From: Alteromonas sp. V450
GTDB taxonomy: Bacteria; Pseudomonadota; Gammaproteobacteria; Enterobacterales; Alteromonadaceae
NCBI RefSeq assembly: GCF_001885075.1
Contig: NZ_MODU01000004.1
Location: forward strand, 1,736,001 to 1,800,000
DNA: 64,000 nucleotides
Direction: 5' to 3'
Positions 18,887-27,886 of this stretch are shown here, piece by piece (within the stretch, counting starts at the first letter, position 1; each line of letters opens with the position of its first letter). Under the pieces are notes generated by a model. It searched no databases. It saw only the letters and a list, made by a program, of their open reading frames with translations, and was not told where the DNA came from. A program made the translations under genes and the position numbers.

Positions 18887-19387
18887 TTAAAACAAAGCTA
18901 ATGCTGCAGGCCAAAACGCCATCAGCAGATGTAAGCAACCGCACGCCATCGCGCCCGCAATCAGATCGTCAAGCATAATGCCAGTACCACCGTGCAAACG
19001 CTTGTCGATAATACCAATTGGCCAAGGCTTTAAAATATCGAAAAGCCTAAATAGTACAAAGCCTAAAAGTAATGATGACGCTGAAATAGGCACAAACAGA
19101 AAGGTAACGAACATACCCGCTATTTCATCCCACACGATAGAACCGTGATCATGAACCTGCATATCGTCGGCCGTTTTACCGCACAGGTAAATACCCACAA
19201 CTGAAAATATCAGCGTAAGCGCGATAAAAGAAATTACCGAAACCTGACTGCACGCTATAAGAAGCGGCAACGCGGCAAGAGAGCCAAAGGTACCTGGCAT
19301 GAAGGGAATTAGTCCGCTGCCAAAGCCAAGCGCAAGAAAATGAACAGGATTTTTCATACTTACTCTTGCGCGATATTCAGCTTGCAT
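18887..19387 (-). CDS. pgpA: Phosphatidylglycerophosphatase A
   Basis: PgpA is an inner-membrane phosphatase that turns phosphatidylglycerophosphate into phosphatidylglycerol. The 166 residues show the family's opening NPVHFLALGFGSGLIPFMPGTFGSLAALPLL, the catalytic-type IVWDEIAGMFVTF and the ending LHGGTGIMLDDLIAGAMA, with three or four hydrophobic segments. An internal ATG at residue 11 (MKNPVHFL) is an alternative start. It is the last gene of the rib-nusB-thiL operon. Confidence 0.96.
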   Translation of the reverse strand: MQAEYRARVSMKNPVHFLALGFGSGLIPFMPGTFGSLAALPLLIACSQVSVISFIALTLIFSVVGIYLCGKTADDMQVHDHGSIVWDEIAGMFVTFLFVPISASSLLLGFVLFRLFDILKPWPIGIIDKRLHGGTGIMLDDLIAGAMACGCLHLLMAFWPAALALF

Positions 19388-19425
19388 GTTTCTTCCTAAT
19401 AGCTTTTGACGAATATGTAGGTTGC

Positions 19426-20391
19426 CTAAAAGGCGTGTTCGTAACCTGATTCATTTAACGGCGTGTATTTTTCGTTGTCTTTAAGCAATGAAAGTGTGCC
19501 GTTATGACCGGTTAATTGCCCGATACATGTAGCCTTCACATTCGTGCTCGCCAACGAGGTTTCTAAGCTTCCGCGCTGCTCTTCACTTACGGTAAAAATA
19601 AGCTCGTAGTCGTCACCTGCCGACAACGCATATTCCATAGCCTGTTCGGGTTTGACTGCGCTTGTTAATGCTCGTGATAACGGTAAACGATCTACATGGA
19701 CATTCGCCCCGCAGTTGGACGCCCTTAGAATGTGTTTGATGTCGGAAATCAAACCGTCGGAGATATCTATGCACGACGTTGCTATACGTCTAATTGCCGT
19801 GCCTACCGCTACGCGAGGAGTTGGAAAGTAATGACGATTGACCAATACGTCTTTCGCTTCACCGTTTACACTTAGCTTATTTTGCAAAATATCTAAACCG
19901 GCACCTGCATCACCGAGAGTTCCGGTAACATAAAGCCAGTCACCCGGCTTCGCGCCACTGCGCGTTAGTTCTGAACCTGGTGGTATAAAGCCTTGAGCAG
20001 TAATGGTAAATGCCATTGGCCCTTTAACCGTATCGCCGCCAATCAGCTGCACAGAATAGTACTGAGTAAGCTCGTGAAGGCCTGAGACAAAGTCATCAAG
20101 CCATGCTTCATCAACTTCTGGCAGCGACAAAGACAAGCTTATCCAGGCAGGCTCAGCGCCCATTGCAGCGAGGTCGCTTAAGTTGACGGCTACAGTTTTG
20201 TACGCCACAGACTTAGCTGGCGCATCTTTTAAGAAGTGCACTCCAGCAACCAAAGTATCGGTAGTAACGGCAAGCTGTTGGTTTTCGGGAACCGTTGTTA
20301 CAGCACAGTCATCACCAATACCAATAACAACGTCTTTACGTTTGTGGCCGCTGTTTGAAAAATAGCGGCCGATGAGATCAAATTCTTTCAC
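19426..20391 (-). CDS. thiL: Thiamine-monophosphate kinase
   Basis: ThiL phosphorylates thiamine monophosphate to the active cofactor thiamine diphosphate. The 321 residues of this PurM-like enzyme show the opening EFDLIGRYF, the metal-binding GIGDDCAV and TTDTLVAGVHF, the ATP-site AVNLSDLAAMGAEP and IGGDTVKG, and the ending SAGDDYELIF. Order nusB-thiL-pgpA is conserved in gammaproteobacteria. Confidence 0.97.
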   Translation of the reverse strand: MKEFDLIGRYFSNSGHKRKDVVIGIGDDCAVTTVPENQQLAVTTDTLVAGVHFLKDAPAKSVAYKTVAVNLSDLAAMGAEPAWISLSLSLPEVDEAWLDDFVSGLHELTQYYSVQLIGGDTVKGPMAFTITAQGFIPPGSELTRSGAKPGDWLYVTGTLGDAGAGLDILQNKLSVNGEAKDVLVNRHYFPTPRVAVGTAIRRIATSCIDISDGLISDIKHILRASNCGANVHVDRLPLSRALTSAVKPEQAMEYALSAGDDYELIFTVSEEQRGSLETSLASTNVKATCIGQLTGHNGTLSLLKDNEKYTPLNESGYEHAF

Positions 20392-20439
20392 GGTAATTTT
20401 TAAACCCTTTTAGCGGCAGTCCATGCCGCCACGGTAAGG

Positions 20440-20862
20440 TTAGTCGCGCTCGTCTTTGCGCAATGTGCGCACTGCTTTATCCAAGGCACCATTAATGAAT
20501 TTATGACTTTCTTCAGCACCGAATGCTTTGGCAAGCTCAATCGCTTCATTAATGATTACGCGGTACGGCACGTCAATGCGCTCGGTCAGTTCCAGCGTTG
20601 CTATGCGCAATATTGCTTTCTCAATAGCGTCTAGCTCTTCAGGCAAACGGCCAAGATAAGGTTTAATGGTTGCATCAAGGTTACTTGCGTTGTGTGCAAC
20701 ACCGCGAAGCAAGGCTTGGAAATAGGCCATATCAACCTTTTGCATGTCGTTACTGGTGGCTAACGCCAGTTCAACCTGCTGAATATCGTTGTGACTCATT
20801 TGCCATGAATACACGCCTTGCAGGGCAAGTTCACGGGCTTTACGACGAGCTGAAACTTTCAC
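20440..20862 (-). CDS. nusB: Transcription antitermination factor NusB
   Basis: NusB pairs with NusE (S10) to bind boxA RNA in rRNA operons. The 140 residues show the family's opening ARRKARELALQGVYSWQMS, then YFQALLRGVAHNASNLDATIKPYL and IINEAIELAKAFGAEESHKFINGALDKAVRTL. It lies 12 bases after ribH, the usual arrangement. Confidence 0.97.
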   Translation of the reverse strand: MKVSARRKARELALQGVYSWQMSHNDIQQVELALATSNDMQKVDMAYFQALLRGVAHNASNLDATIKPYLGRLPEELDAIEKAILRIATLELTERIDVPYRVIINEAIELAKAFGAEESHKFINGALDKAVRTLRKDERD

Positions 20863-20874
20863 TTAATGTTTACC

Positions 20875-21348
20875 TTAAAGCTTTTCAACAGCATCGATTA
20901 CGTTAACCATTTCAAGCGCGCCAAGTGCAGCTTCCGCACCTTTGTTGCCCGCTTTGGTTCCTGAACGCTCGATTGCTTGTTCAATTGAATCTGTTGTAAT
21001 TACGCCAAATGATACGGGTACTCCGTATTCAAGTGAAACTTGTGCAAGACCTTTGTTACATTCGCCTGCTACAAAATCAAAGTGTGGCGTACCGCCACGT
21101 ATAACCGCACCTAGTGCGATGATGGCGTCAAATGACTTTTTCTCAGCTAATTTCTTAGCCACTACAGGTAACTCGTAAGCACCAGGTACGCGAACCAGTG
21201 TGATATCGTCATCACTTACTTCACCGTGACGCTCTAGCGTGTCTAATGCACCTTCTAGTAAGCTTTCAACAACAAAGCTATTAAAGCGTGATACAACGAT
21301 AGCAAACTTCTTACCAGTTGCTCTGATATTACCTTCAATTACCTGCAT
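20875..21348 (-). CDS. ribH: 6,7-dimethyl-8-ribityllumazine synthase
   Basis: RibH joins 5-amino-6-ribitylaminouracil and 3,4-dihydroxy-2-butanone 4-phosphate to give the lumazine precursor of riboflavin. The protein starting MQVIEGN is 157 residues and shows [55 protein letters not shown] and [12 protein letters not shown]. The start at 21348 is chosen because GAGGAATGA lies just upstream and it matches the family's N-terminus. A longer reading from 21390 would begin upstream of the predicted transcription start. Confidence 0.96.
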   Translation of the reverse strand: MQVIEGNIRATGKKFAIVVSRFNSFVVESLLEGALDTLERHGEVSDDDITLVRVPGAYELPVVAKKLAEKKSFDAIIALGAVIRGGTPHFDFVAGECNKGLAQVSLEYGVPVSFGVITTDSIEQAIERSGTKAGNKGAEAALGALEMVNVIDAVEKL

Positions 21349-21378
21349 GGATTCATTCCTCGAGAAAAAACGGCGCGA

Positions 21379-21405
21379 AGTATACCACAACTGCGCCCAA
21401 ACTAA
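21379..21405 (-). promoter_or_regulatory. Extended -10 promoter for ribH-nusB-thiL-pgpA
   Basis: The minus strand reads TGGTATACT: a TGn extension plus TATACT box at 21384-21379. A weak TTTAGT sits about 16 bases upstream. The predicted leader to ribH is about 25 bases. The 175-base gap after ribBX supports a separate promoter here. Confidence 0.5.
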
Positions 21406-21523
21406 ATCGATTGTTTCTTTAACTTCAACTATTCGTAAACGACTGCTTTGTGCTTAACAAAATGTGGTGAGGGAATGCTCGTCGCAAACCCTCTTCACTT
21501 TCACTGTGGCCTACACCTCAGAG

Positions 21524-22624
21524 CTAGTCGTGCACGTACTCTACAACTTCAAGGCCGTAACCTGAGAGTGCGTGGTACTTAATTGGCTTACTTAAAAGAC
21601 GCATTTTGTGTACGCCCATTGATGCCAGAATTTGACTGCCTACACCAATAGTGCGCGATGATCCCTGCCAGTCAGCGCCAGCTGGGCGCTCGCCTCTGTC
21701 TTCTGCGGCAAAGCGGCGTACCTGACTTTCAATATGCTCTTCTTTACCTAACAGCACCAATACGCCACCCTCTTCTGAAATTTTGCGCATGCCATCTGCT
21801 AGCGTCATAGAGCGATGAATACCGCGCGTAGACCCAAGAAGATCACTAAAGGTATTGTGAAGGTGCACACGTACAAGTGTTGGCTCGTCTTCTTTAATTT
21901 CGCCTTTTTTAAGTGCGAAATGAAGCTGGTTGTCAATGCTGTCTTTAAACGTGTGAAGCTCGAAGTCACCATACTCGGTTGGCATGTTGCACTGAGCGAC
22001 CTTTTGAATGGTGGTTTCGTTGAGATTGCGATATTCAATTAAATCAGCAATAGTGCCAATTTTAAGGTCGTGTTTTTCAGCAAACTTTTCTAGCTCAGGA
22101 CGGCGAGCCATCGTGCCGTCTTCATTGAGGATCTCTACAATAACCCCAGCAGGCTCTAGTCCAGCCAGACGCGGTAAATCGACACCGGCTTCAGTGTGAC
22201 CTGCACGGTTTAACACGCCACCGTCTTTAGCAATTAGCGGAAAAATATGACCCGGCTGTACAATGTCTGTCGCTTTCGCGTCTTTTGCTACAGCGGCTTT
22301 GATTGTTGTTGCACGATCGGCCGCTGAAATACCTGTAGTCACGCCGGTTGCCGCTTCAATAGACACCGTGAAGTTAGTAGAAAACTGTGCTTCGTTCTTA
22401 TCCACCATGAGCGGAAGATTAAGGGTGCGACAGCGCTCTTGCGTCATTGGCAAACACACCAAGCCGCGAGCGTGAGTAACCATAAAGTTAATAGCTTCAG
22501 GCGTCACATGCTCTGCCGCCATTATCAAATCGCCTTCATTTTCCCTATCTTCATCATCCATCAAGATAACCATTTTACCTTGGCGAATGTCTTCAATTAT
22601 TTCTTGTGTAGTGTTAAATGCCAT
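21524..22624 (-). CDS. ribBX: RibBX: 3,4-dihydroxy-2-butanone 4-phosphate synthase with degenerate GTP cyclohydrolase II domain
   Basis: The N-terminal half (about 1-200) is an intact RibB domain with [21 protein letters not shown] and [17 protein letters not shown]. It makes the four-carbon unit of riboflavin. The C-terminal half (about 205-366) resembles RibA but has lost the three zinc Cys of active GTP cyclohydrolase II; the corresponding stretch reads [20 protein letters not shown] with no Cys. This matches the known proteobacterial RibBX variant, so no cyclohydrolase activity is expected and a separate ribA should exist elsewhere. It lies 20 bases after ribE. Confidence 0.93.
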   Translation of the reverse strand: MAFNTTQEIIEDIRQGKMVILMDDEDRENEGDLIMAAEHVTPEAINFMVTHARGLVCLPMTQERCRTLNLPLMVDKNEAQFSTNFTVSIEAATGVTTGISAADRATTIKAAVAKDAKATDIVQPGHIFPLIAKDGGVLNRAGHTEAGVDLPRLAGLEPAGVIVEILNEDGTMARRPELEKFAEKHDLKIGTIADLIEYRNLNETTIQKVAQCNMPTEYGDFELHTFKDSIDNQLHFALKKGEIKEDEPTLVRVHLHNTFSDLLGSTRGIHRSMTLADGMRKISEEGGVLVLLGKEEHIESQVRRFAAEDRGERPAGADWQGSSRTIGVGSQILASMGVHKMRLLSKPIKYHALSGYGLEVVEYVHD

Positions 22625-22644
22625 GTTGTGTGCTTCTTGTAGGG

Positions 22645-23307
22645 TTATTTTCTTAAAAATCCGTTCTCGGCAAGAAATGCCATGTCAATGCCTTTGCTTT
22701 TTGGCTCTGCTGCTTTGTCGCCTAGCATCAATCGCTCTAAATAGCGCGCAATAACATCAACTTCTAGATTCACCGCCGTGCCCACTTTATAGCTCCCCAT
22801 AATAGTTTCTTGCAGTGTATGAGGAATGATCCAAAGCATAAATTCTGCTCCGTTAACTTCGTTAACGGTTAAGCTGATACCATCAACGGTGATGCTGCCT
22901 TTATGTGCAATATATTTCGCCAAGGCTTCCGGTGCTTTTACCCAGAATTCGACGTAGTCTGAGTGCTTAATGATTTGTGTAACTTCACCTACGCCGTCCA
23001 CGTGACCTGACACGATATGGCCGCCTAAGCGGTCGCTTGGCCGCATTGCCTTTTCAAGATTAACCGTTGAGCCCGCACTGTAATGGGCAAAACCAGTCAA
23101 TTTAATGGTTTCAGCTGACACATCTGCGCAGTAATAATCGGGCCCCATATCGGTAACTGTTAAGCAAACACCATTGGTTGCGATACTGTCGCCTAAAGCA
23201 ACATCAGACATATCAAGCGTAGGTGACGCAACGGTAAGGCGAATATCGTTGCCACGGTTATCAAGCTTTTTAATAGTACCAAGCGCTTGAATAATTCCAG
23301 TAAACAT
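22645..23307 (-). CDS. ribE: Riboflavin synthase alpha chain
   Basis: This enzyme dismutates two lumazine molecules to riboflavin. The 220 residues form two lumazine-binding halves: [15 protein letters not shown] with [12 protein letters not shown], and the repeat beginning [15 protein letters not shown] with [13 protein letters not shown]. It lies 20 bases after ribD in the operon. The name follows the ribE/ribC usage for the alpha subunit. Confidence 0.97.
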   Translation of the reverse strand: MFTGIIQALGTIKKLDNRGNDIRLTVASPTLDMSDVALGDSIATNGVCLTVTDMGPDYYCADVSAETIKLTGFAHYSAGSTVNLEKAMRPSDRLGGHIVSGHVDGVGEVTQIIKHSDYVEFWVKAPEALAKYIAHKGSITVDGISLTVNEVNGAEFMLWIIPHTLQETIMGSYKVGTAVNLEVDVIARYLERLMLGDKAAEPKSKGIDMAFLAENGFLRK

Positions 23308-23327
23308 AAAGTTCCTCTTTAATCGCG

Positions 23328-24467
23328 TTAACCACGTATATTGCTAACATCAGGACGGAAGATAAGCTTAATATCGTTACCCACCTGACGATTTTCAATA
23401 AGCGAAAGCGAAATACATTCATTTAACGACGTAAACGCTGGCAAATTAATCATACTTTTGCCCTTATCACCTAAAAGTTTTGGCGCTTGATAGCATATTA
23501 GCTCATCCACCAGCCCTTCTTGCAATAATGCACCGGCAAGGCCTGGGCCTGCCTCAACCCACACTTCATTATATTGCTTATCGCCTAATGCTGATATTAG
23601 TGAATGTAAGTCGAGCTTACCGTCTTTTTCATCTACCAAAAGGTATTGCTGTGTTGCTGTATCTGGATGGGGCTGCGACGTAGCCGTTAAAGTAACATTT
23701 CCGTCGGTAAACAACGTATAGTCTCGAGAAAGCTTACTTTTGCTATCGACAACAACCCGAGCAGGCTGGCGAATGTGTGCTAGAGGATAATCGGTAAACT
23801 GTGCTTCTTTTTCTCTAACCAACAAACTAGGATTATCGGCTTTCACCGTACCTGAGCCTGTTAACACCACACAGCTTTGGGCGCGATAGTGCTGCACATC
23901 CCGTCTTGCTTCTGGCCCCGTAATCCATTGACTCACGCCATTTTGAAGCGCTATTTTACCGTCTAGGCTAATGCCTAATTTCACACGTACATAGGGCTTT
24001 CCGGTAAGCATGCGTTTGATAAAACCGGGGTTTAGCGCTGCAGCCTCAGCTGCCATTACGTCACTTACTACCTCAATGCCTGCCTTCTGCAAGATACTAA
24101 TACCATTGCCGCATACATTTGGGTTAGGGTCGGTCATTGCGATAACCACCCGCGCCACCTTCGCGTTGACCAAAGCCACTGCGCAAGGCGGCGTACGGCC
24201 AAAATGACTGCAGGGCTCAAGTGTAACGTAAGCGGTTGCGCCCTTTGCGCCCTCGTTCCTTGCGTTAGAAGCTTCTCGTAAAGCATGTACTTCGGCATGG
24301 GGAGTGCCAGCTTGAATGTGATAGCCTTGACCAAGCAGTTGATTGTTTTCGTCTACAATTACACAGCCAACGCGAGGGTTAGGGGAAGTGGTAAAGCGCC
24401 CTAGTTGGGCAAGCTGAATGGCTTTGGCCATCCAAAAATAATCGTTTTTAACCGTTTCGTGGTTCAC
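23328..24467 (-). CDS. ribD: Bifunctional pyrimidine deaminase/reductase RibD
   Basis: RibD carries out the second and third steps of riboflavin synthesis. The N-terminal cytidine-deaminase-like domain (about 8-130) has the zinc motifs HAEVHAL and EPCSHFGRTPPCAVAL. The C-terminal reductase domain (about 155-375) has KPYVRVKLGISLDGKIA and NEVWVEAGPGLAGALL. It lies 50 bases after nrdR. The 379-residue length is normal. Confidence 0.97.
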   Translation of the reverse strand: MNHETVKNDYFWMAKAIQLAQLGRFTTSPNPRVGCVIVDENNQLLGQGYHIQAGTPHAEVHALREASNARNEGAKGATAYVTLEPCSHFGRTPPCAVALVNAKVARVVIAMTDPNPNVCGNGISILQKAGIEVVSDVMAAEAAALNPGFIKRMLTGKPYVRVKLGISLDGKIALQNGVSQWITGPEARRDVQHYRAQSCVVLTGSGTVKADNPSLLVREKEAQFTDYPLAHIRQPARVVVDSKSKLSRDYTLFTDGNVTLTATSQPHPDTATQQYLLVDEKDGKLDLHSLISALGDKQYNEVWVEAGPGLAGALLQEGLVDELICYQAPKLLGDKGKSMINLPAFTSLNECISLSLIENRQVGNDIKLIFRPDVSNIRG

Positions 24468-24517
24468 TTGGATTCCTGTTGTAGCCCTAAGTGTCTGATG
24501 TTTGGGAGGTAGCCGAC

Positions 24518-24967
24518 CTAATCCCCTAATCGTGCAATCTCTTCTCCAAACTCACGAATATCTTCAAAGGAACGATAAACGGAAGCGAACCGGACATAAG
24601 CAACTTTGTCGAGTTCTTTGAGAGCTTTCATAATTAGGTTGCCGAGTAGCTCACTGCTCACTTCGCGCTCGCCAGTTGCGCGCAACTGTGACTTGAGAGA
24701 AAGAATACATTGCTCAATCTTTTCAGTGCTCACAGGACGCTTTTCGAGCGCTCGCTGTAAGCCTGCACGAAGTTTGTCTTCGTTAAATGGTTCTCGAGAA
24801 CCATCGCGTTTGATGACGCGAGGCATCACAAGTTCAGCGCTTTCGAAGGTCGTAAAACGTTCGTGACAAACCATACATTCACGGCGTCTACGCACCTGCT
24901 GCCCTTCTGCAACCAAACGAGAATCAATGACTTTGGTTTCTTGTTCTGAACAAAACGGGCAAAACAT
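24518..24967 (-). CDS. nrdR: Transcriptional repressor NrdR
   Basis: NrdR represses ribonucleotide reductase genes according to the ATP/dATP state. The 149 residues carry an N-terminal zinc ribbon (CPFC ... CMVC, about 3-34) and an ATP-cone domain (about 49-139, [30 protein letters not shown]). It is the first gene of the riboflavin operon, an order widely conserved in proteobacteria. Confidence 0.97.
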   Translation of the reverse strand: MFCPFCSEQETKVIDSRLVAEGQQVRRRRECMVCHERFTTFESAELVMPRVIKRDGSREPFNEDKLRAGLQRALEKRPVSTEKIEQCILSLKSQLRATGEREVSSELLGNLIMKALKELDKVAYVRFASVYRSFEDIREFGEEIARLGD

Positions 24968-24983
24968 GAATAATCCTTAAATA

Positions 24984-25049
24984 TTGCGTACTTAGGCTTA
25001 TTAAGCGAACGTAGACTAGTTAGTCAAGCATTAGTACCAAAGTACGCAA
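24984..25049 (-). promoter_or_regulatory. Promoter of the nrdR-rib operon enclosed by a 10-bp inverted repeat
   Basis: On the minus strand TTGACT (25027-25022) is followed after 17 bases by TTAATA (25004-24999), a fair sigma-70 promoter. It is bracketed by a perfect inverted repeat, TTGCGTACTT at 24984-24993 and AAGTACGCAA at 25040-25049. The repeat could be a pair of operator half-sites, or could form a stem across the promoter. Confidence 0.55.
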
Positions 25050-25065
25050 CAAAACACAAACCTAT

Positions 25066-26322
25066 TTATTTATAAACAGGGAATTGTGCACAAAGTGCTA
25101 CCACTTCATCTTGAACACGCTTAATAACAGACTCATCGCCCATGTTATCTAGAATGTCACAAATCCATGTTGCAACCTGCTTCGCTTGCTCTTCTTTGAA
25201 ACCACGGCGAGTAATCGCTGGGCTACCAATACGAAGACCACTGGTTACAAACGGTGAACGCGGATCATTCGGTACAGAGTTTTTGTTTACCGTGATGTTT
25301 GCTGCACCTAGTGCTGCATCTGCATCTTTACCGGTTATGTCCTTATCAATAAGATCAAGTAGGAACAAATGGTTGTCGGTACCACCAGAAACGATGTTAT
25401 AACCGCGCTCTTGCATTACAGAAACCATCGCTTTCGCGTTCGCGACAACCTGCTGCTGGTATGCTTTAAACTCTGGCTGTAGCGCTTCTTTAAACGCAAC
25501 GGCTTTAGCTGCAATCACGTGGCAAAGTGGGCCACCTTGGTTACCTGGGAATACTGAGCTGTTAAGCTTTTTGTAAATTGCTTCGTCGCCACATGAAGAT
25601 AGGATTAGACCACTGCGCGGACCCGCAAGCGTTTTATGGGTAGTCGTTGTTACCACATGAGCATGAGGAAGCGGATTTGGATAAACGCCAGCGGCTACTA
25701 AGCCCGCTACGTGCGCCATATCAACAAGTAAGTATGCGCCAACGCTATCTGCGATTTCGCGGAATTTCGCCCAATCAACAATGCCTGAATAGGCAGAGAA
25801 ACCACCGATAATCATTTTCGGCTTGTGCTCTTTGGCAAGCGCTTCAACCTGCGCGTAATCGATTTCGCCGGTTTGTTTGTTCAAACCATACTGTACAGCG
25901 TTATAGGTTTTACCAGAGAAGTTTACGTGTGAACCGTGGGTTAGGTGACCACCTTCAGAAAGGCTCATTCCCAAAACAGTATCGCCTGCGTCAAGTAGTG
26001 CCATGAATACGGCAGAGTTAGCTTGTGAACCAGCGTGCGGTTGAACGTTCGCGTAGTCCGCTCCAAAAAGTGCTTTTGCACGGTCAATAGCAAGCTGTTC
26101 AACAACGTCTACGTGCTCACAACCACCGTAGTAACGCTTGCCTGGGTAACCTTCAGCATACTTATTAGTAAGCTGTGAACCCTGTGCTTCCATCACACGT
26201 GGACTACAATAGTTCTCAGAGGCAATTAGCTCAATGTGATGTTCTTGACGCTCAACCTCTTTAGACATTGCATCGGCTAATTCAGGATCGAAGTCAGCTA
26301 TATTCATTTCGCGAGAAAACAT
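25066..26322 (-). CDS. glyA: Serine hydroxymethyltransferase
   Basis: GlyA interconverts serine and glycine with transfer of a one-carbon unit to tetrahydrofolate, using PLP. The 418 residues open [19 protein letters not shown] and include [34 protein letters not shown] and the PLP-lysine motif [17 protein letters not shown] clear AAGGAG ribosome site lies before the ATG. It is transcribed alone, next to the nrdR operon on the same strand. Confidence 0.98.
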   Translation of the reverse strand: MFSREMNIADFDPELADAMSKEVERQEHHIELIASENYCSPRVMEAQGSQLTNKYAEGYPGKRYYGGCEHVDVVEQLAIDRAKALFGADYANVQPHAGSQANSAVFMALLDAGDTVLGMSLSEGGHLTHGSHVNFSGKTYNAVQYGLNKQTGEIDYAQVEALAKEHKPKMIIGGFSAYSGIVDWAKFREIADSVGAYLLVDMAHVAGLVAAGVYPNPLPHAHVVTTTTHKTLAGPRSGLILSSCGDEAIYKKLNSSVFPGNQGGPLCHVIAAKAVAFKEALQPEFKAYQQQVVANAKAMVSVMQERGYNIVSGGTDNHLFLLDLIDKDITGKDADAALGAANITVNKNSVPNDPRSPFVTSGLRIGSPAITRRGFKEEQAKQVATWICDILDNMGDESVIKRVQDEVVALCAQFPVYK

Positions 26323-26439
26323 GGGGGCTCCTTAACTGCGGTTTTTATATGGCGTTACGCACTGATTGCTCAAATTCGAGCCATATTCTAGTCATTTTGA
26401 GGGTCTTGTATACCGCTTTGTGACCAAATTAATATAAAT

Positions 26440-26467
26440 GGCGCAGGTTTAACGTAATACCTGCGCC
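26440..26467 (-). terminator. Hairpin terminator after the lpxD-like gene
   Basis: A 9-bp perfect stem (GGCGCAGGT / ACCTGCGCC) with a 10-base loop lies 10 bases after the stop codon and is followed on the minus strand by the T-rich ATTTATATTAATTT. Confidence 0.65.
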
Positions 26468-26476
26468 AGCGCGAGA

Positions 26477-27505
26477 TCAGACCTGTTTTTCAAGGGCTTT
26501 AACACGGTCAAATAAACTACCAATTTTGGCAAGACGAACCGTATTTTTACGCCAGTCACGGTTGGTTTGTGCTGGCTGACCAGAAGAATAAACACCCGGT
26601 TCAGTGATATCTTGTACAATCATGGTGTAGCCAGTTACCTGAACATTATCGCAAATGCTAATGTGGCCATTAATGCCCACTCCACCACCAATAATCACGT
26701 GCTTGCCGATATGACAGCTACCAGCAATACCGGTAGCGCCGCAAATACATGAATGATCACCAATAATACAGTTGTGGCCAATTTGTACTTGGTTGTCGAT
26801 AATAACGTTGGTACCTAACACCGTATCTTCCATCGCGCCGCGGTCGATGCTGCTGCTAGCACCAATCTGACTATCGTCACCGATACGAACTGACCCGGTT
26901 TGTGGAATAGGGAGCCATACGCCTTTATCGTTTGCGTATCCAAAACCTGCCGCGCCAATGACTGTTTGGCTATGAATCGTTACCCGCTTTCCAATCACTA
27001 CGTCATGATAAATGGTCACGTTCGGATGGATTATGCAGCCTTCACCGATATGAGTACCTCTGCGAATCACCGTATTTGCGCCAACCGTAACTCTATCGCC
27101 TAATACTACGTTTTCTTCAATGATCACGTTGTGACCTAGCGATACATCGCTGCCTAATCGAGCAGATGGTGCAATAACCGCCGACTCAGCAATACCTGAC
27201 GCTACCGCTGGTGTGGTATCGAATAACTGAGCAATAAGAGCAAAGGCAGCATGAGGATTTGCTACAACTAGGGCAGGTACTGGGCTGTCTGCTTTTAAGC
27301 TTTCGTGCAGAATTACCGCACCCGCCTGAGTATCTTTTAACTGCGGCTTATATTTTGGGTTGGTTAGAAACGAGATTTGATGCGATGCTGCACCAGATAA
27401 CGTACCTACTGCAGAAATAGCAACATTTCCATCGCCCTGCACTTCCCCACCTACATGTTTGGCAAGTTCATCCAGGCTGTATGTGCGTTTATTCATAGCG
27501 GTCAT
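26477..27505 (-). CDS. lpxD: UDP-3-O-acylglucosamine N-acyltransferase (LpxD family)
   Basis: LpxD adds the N-linked hydroxyacyl chain in lipid A synthesis. The 342-residue protein has the N-terminal uridine-binding domain (SFLTNPKYKPQLKDTQAGAVIL), a left-handed beta-helix of hexapeptide repeats (about 105-290) and the family segments FGYANDKGVWLPIPQTG, IDRGAMEDT and IGHNCIIGDH, which keeps the catalytic His. LpxD genes usually sit in the bamA-lpxD-fabZ-lpxA cluster. Here it stands alone between glyA and ettA, so it may be a second copy or a relocated one. The true start could be the second Met (residue 4). Confidence 0.9.
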   Translation of the reverse strand: MTAMNKRTYSLDELAKHVGGEVQGDGNVAISAVGTLSGAASHQISFLTNPKYKPQLKDTQAGAVILHESLKADSPVPALVVANPHAAFALIAQLFDTTPAVASGIAESAVIAPSARLGSDVSLGHNVIIEENVVLGDRVTVGANTVIRRGTHIGEGCIIHPNVTIYHDVVIGKRVTIHSQTVIGAAGFGYANDKGVWLPIPQTGSVRIGDDSQIGASSSIDRGAMEDTVLGTNVIIDNQVQIGHNCIIGDHSCICGATGIAGSCHIGKHVIIGGGVGINGHISICDNVQVTGYTMIVQDITEPGVYSSGQPAQTNRDWRKNTVRLAKIGSLFDRVKALEKQV

Positions 27506-27886
27506 CTTAATTACCTGTTCAGATATATGAATAGTATTGAGTGTATCGCTCTGGGTGCTTTCTATTTGCTTTCAAGCTCACCCATGAGCACGTTTTACTC
27601 ATTCTTATAAATTACTCATTTTTATAAAAGCAAGTTTACCTTAAATCGCTTCGCCAACCGATGCATAAATCAATCTTTTTGACATGAGCGCTCAAATAAC
27701 AGCCAAGCGCGAAAACGTCACGCTTAAATGAAACTGTCCTATTTCTTAATTAAAAGGCTTACACTTAACGCAAAAATCCGCACATCAAGAGTCAACAGGC
27801 TCTAGCATAAACTACCCTGTTACGAGTAGAATACGCACCCATTAAAACTTAATTATTTTTCACCGCTTTTTCAGCGAGGATAGAGC
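27506..27886. other. Intergenic region between lpxD and ettA
   Basis: No gene is supportable in these 381 bases. They hold an AT-rich tandem duplication: two 17-base copies at 27596-27612 and 27613-27629 that differ at 2 positions. The divergent promoters of lpxD and ettA must be here; only a possible TAGAAT box (about 27826-27831) for ettA was noted. Confidence 0.5.

Noticed and set aside
21524..22050. Active GTP cyclohydrolase II (ribA) activity in the ribB fusion
   Set aside because: The zinc-binding Cys residues are absent, so a bifunctional RibBA label would be misleading.
22625..25065. FMN riboswitch for the riboflavin genes
   Set aside because: Gaps before nrdR, ribD, ribE and ribBX are short and lack the conserved RFN element segments.
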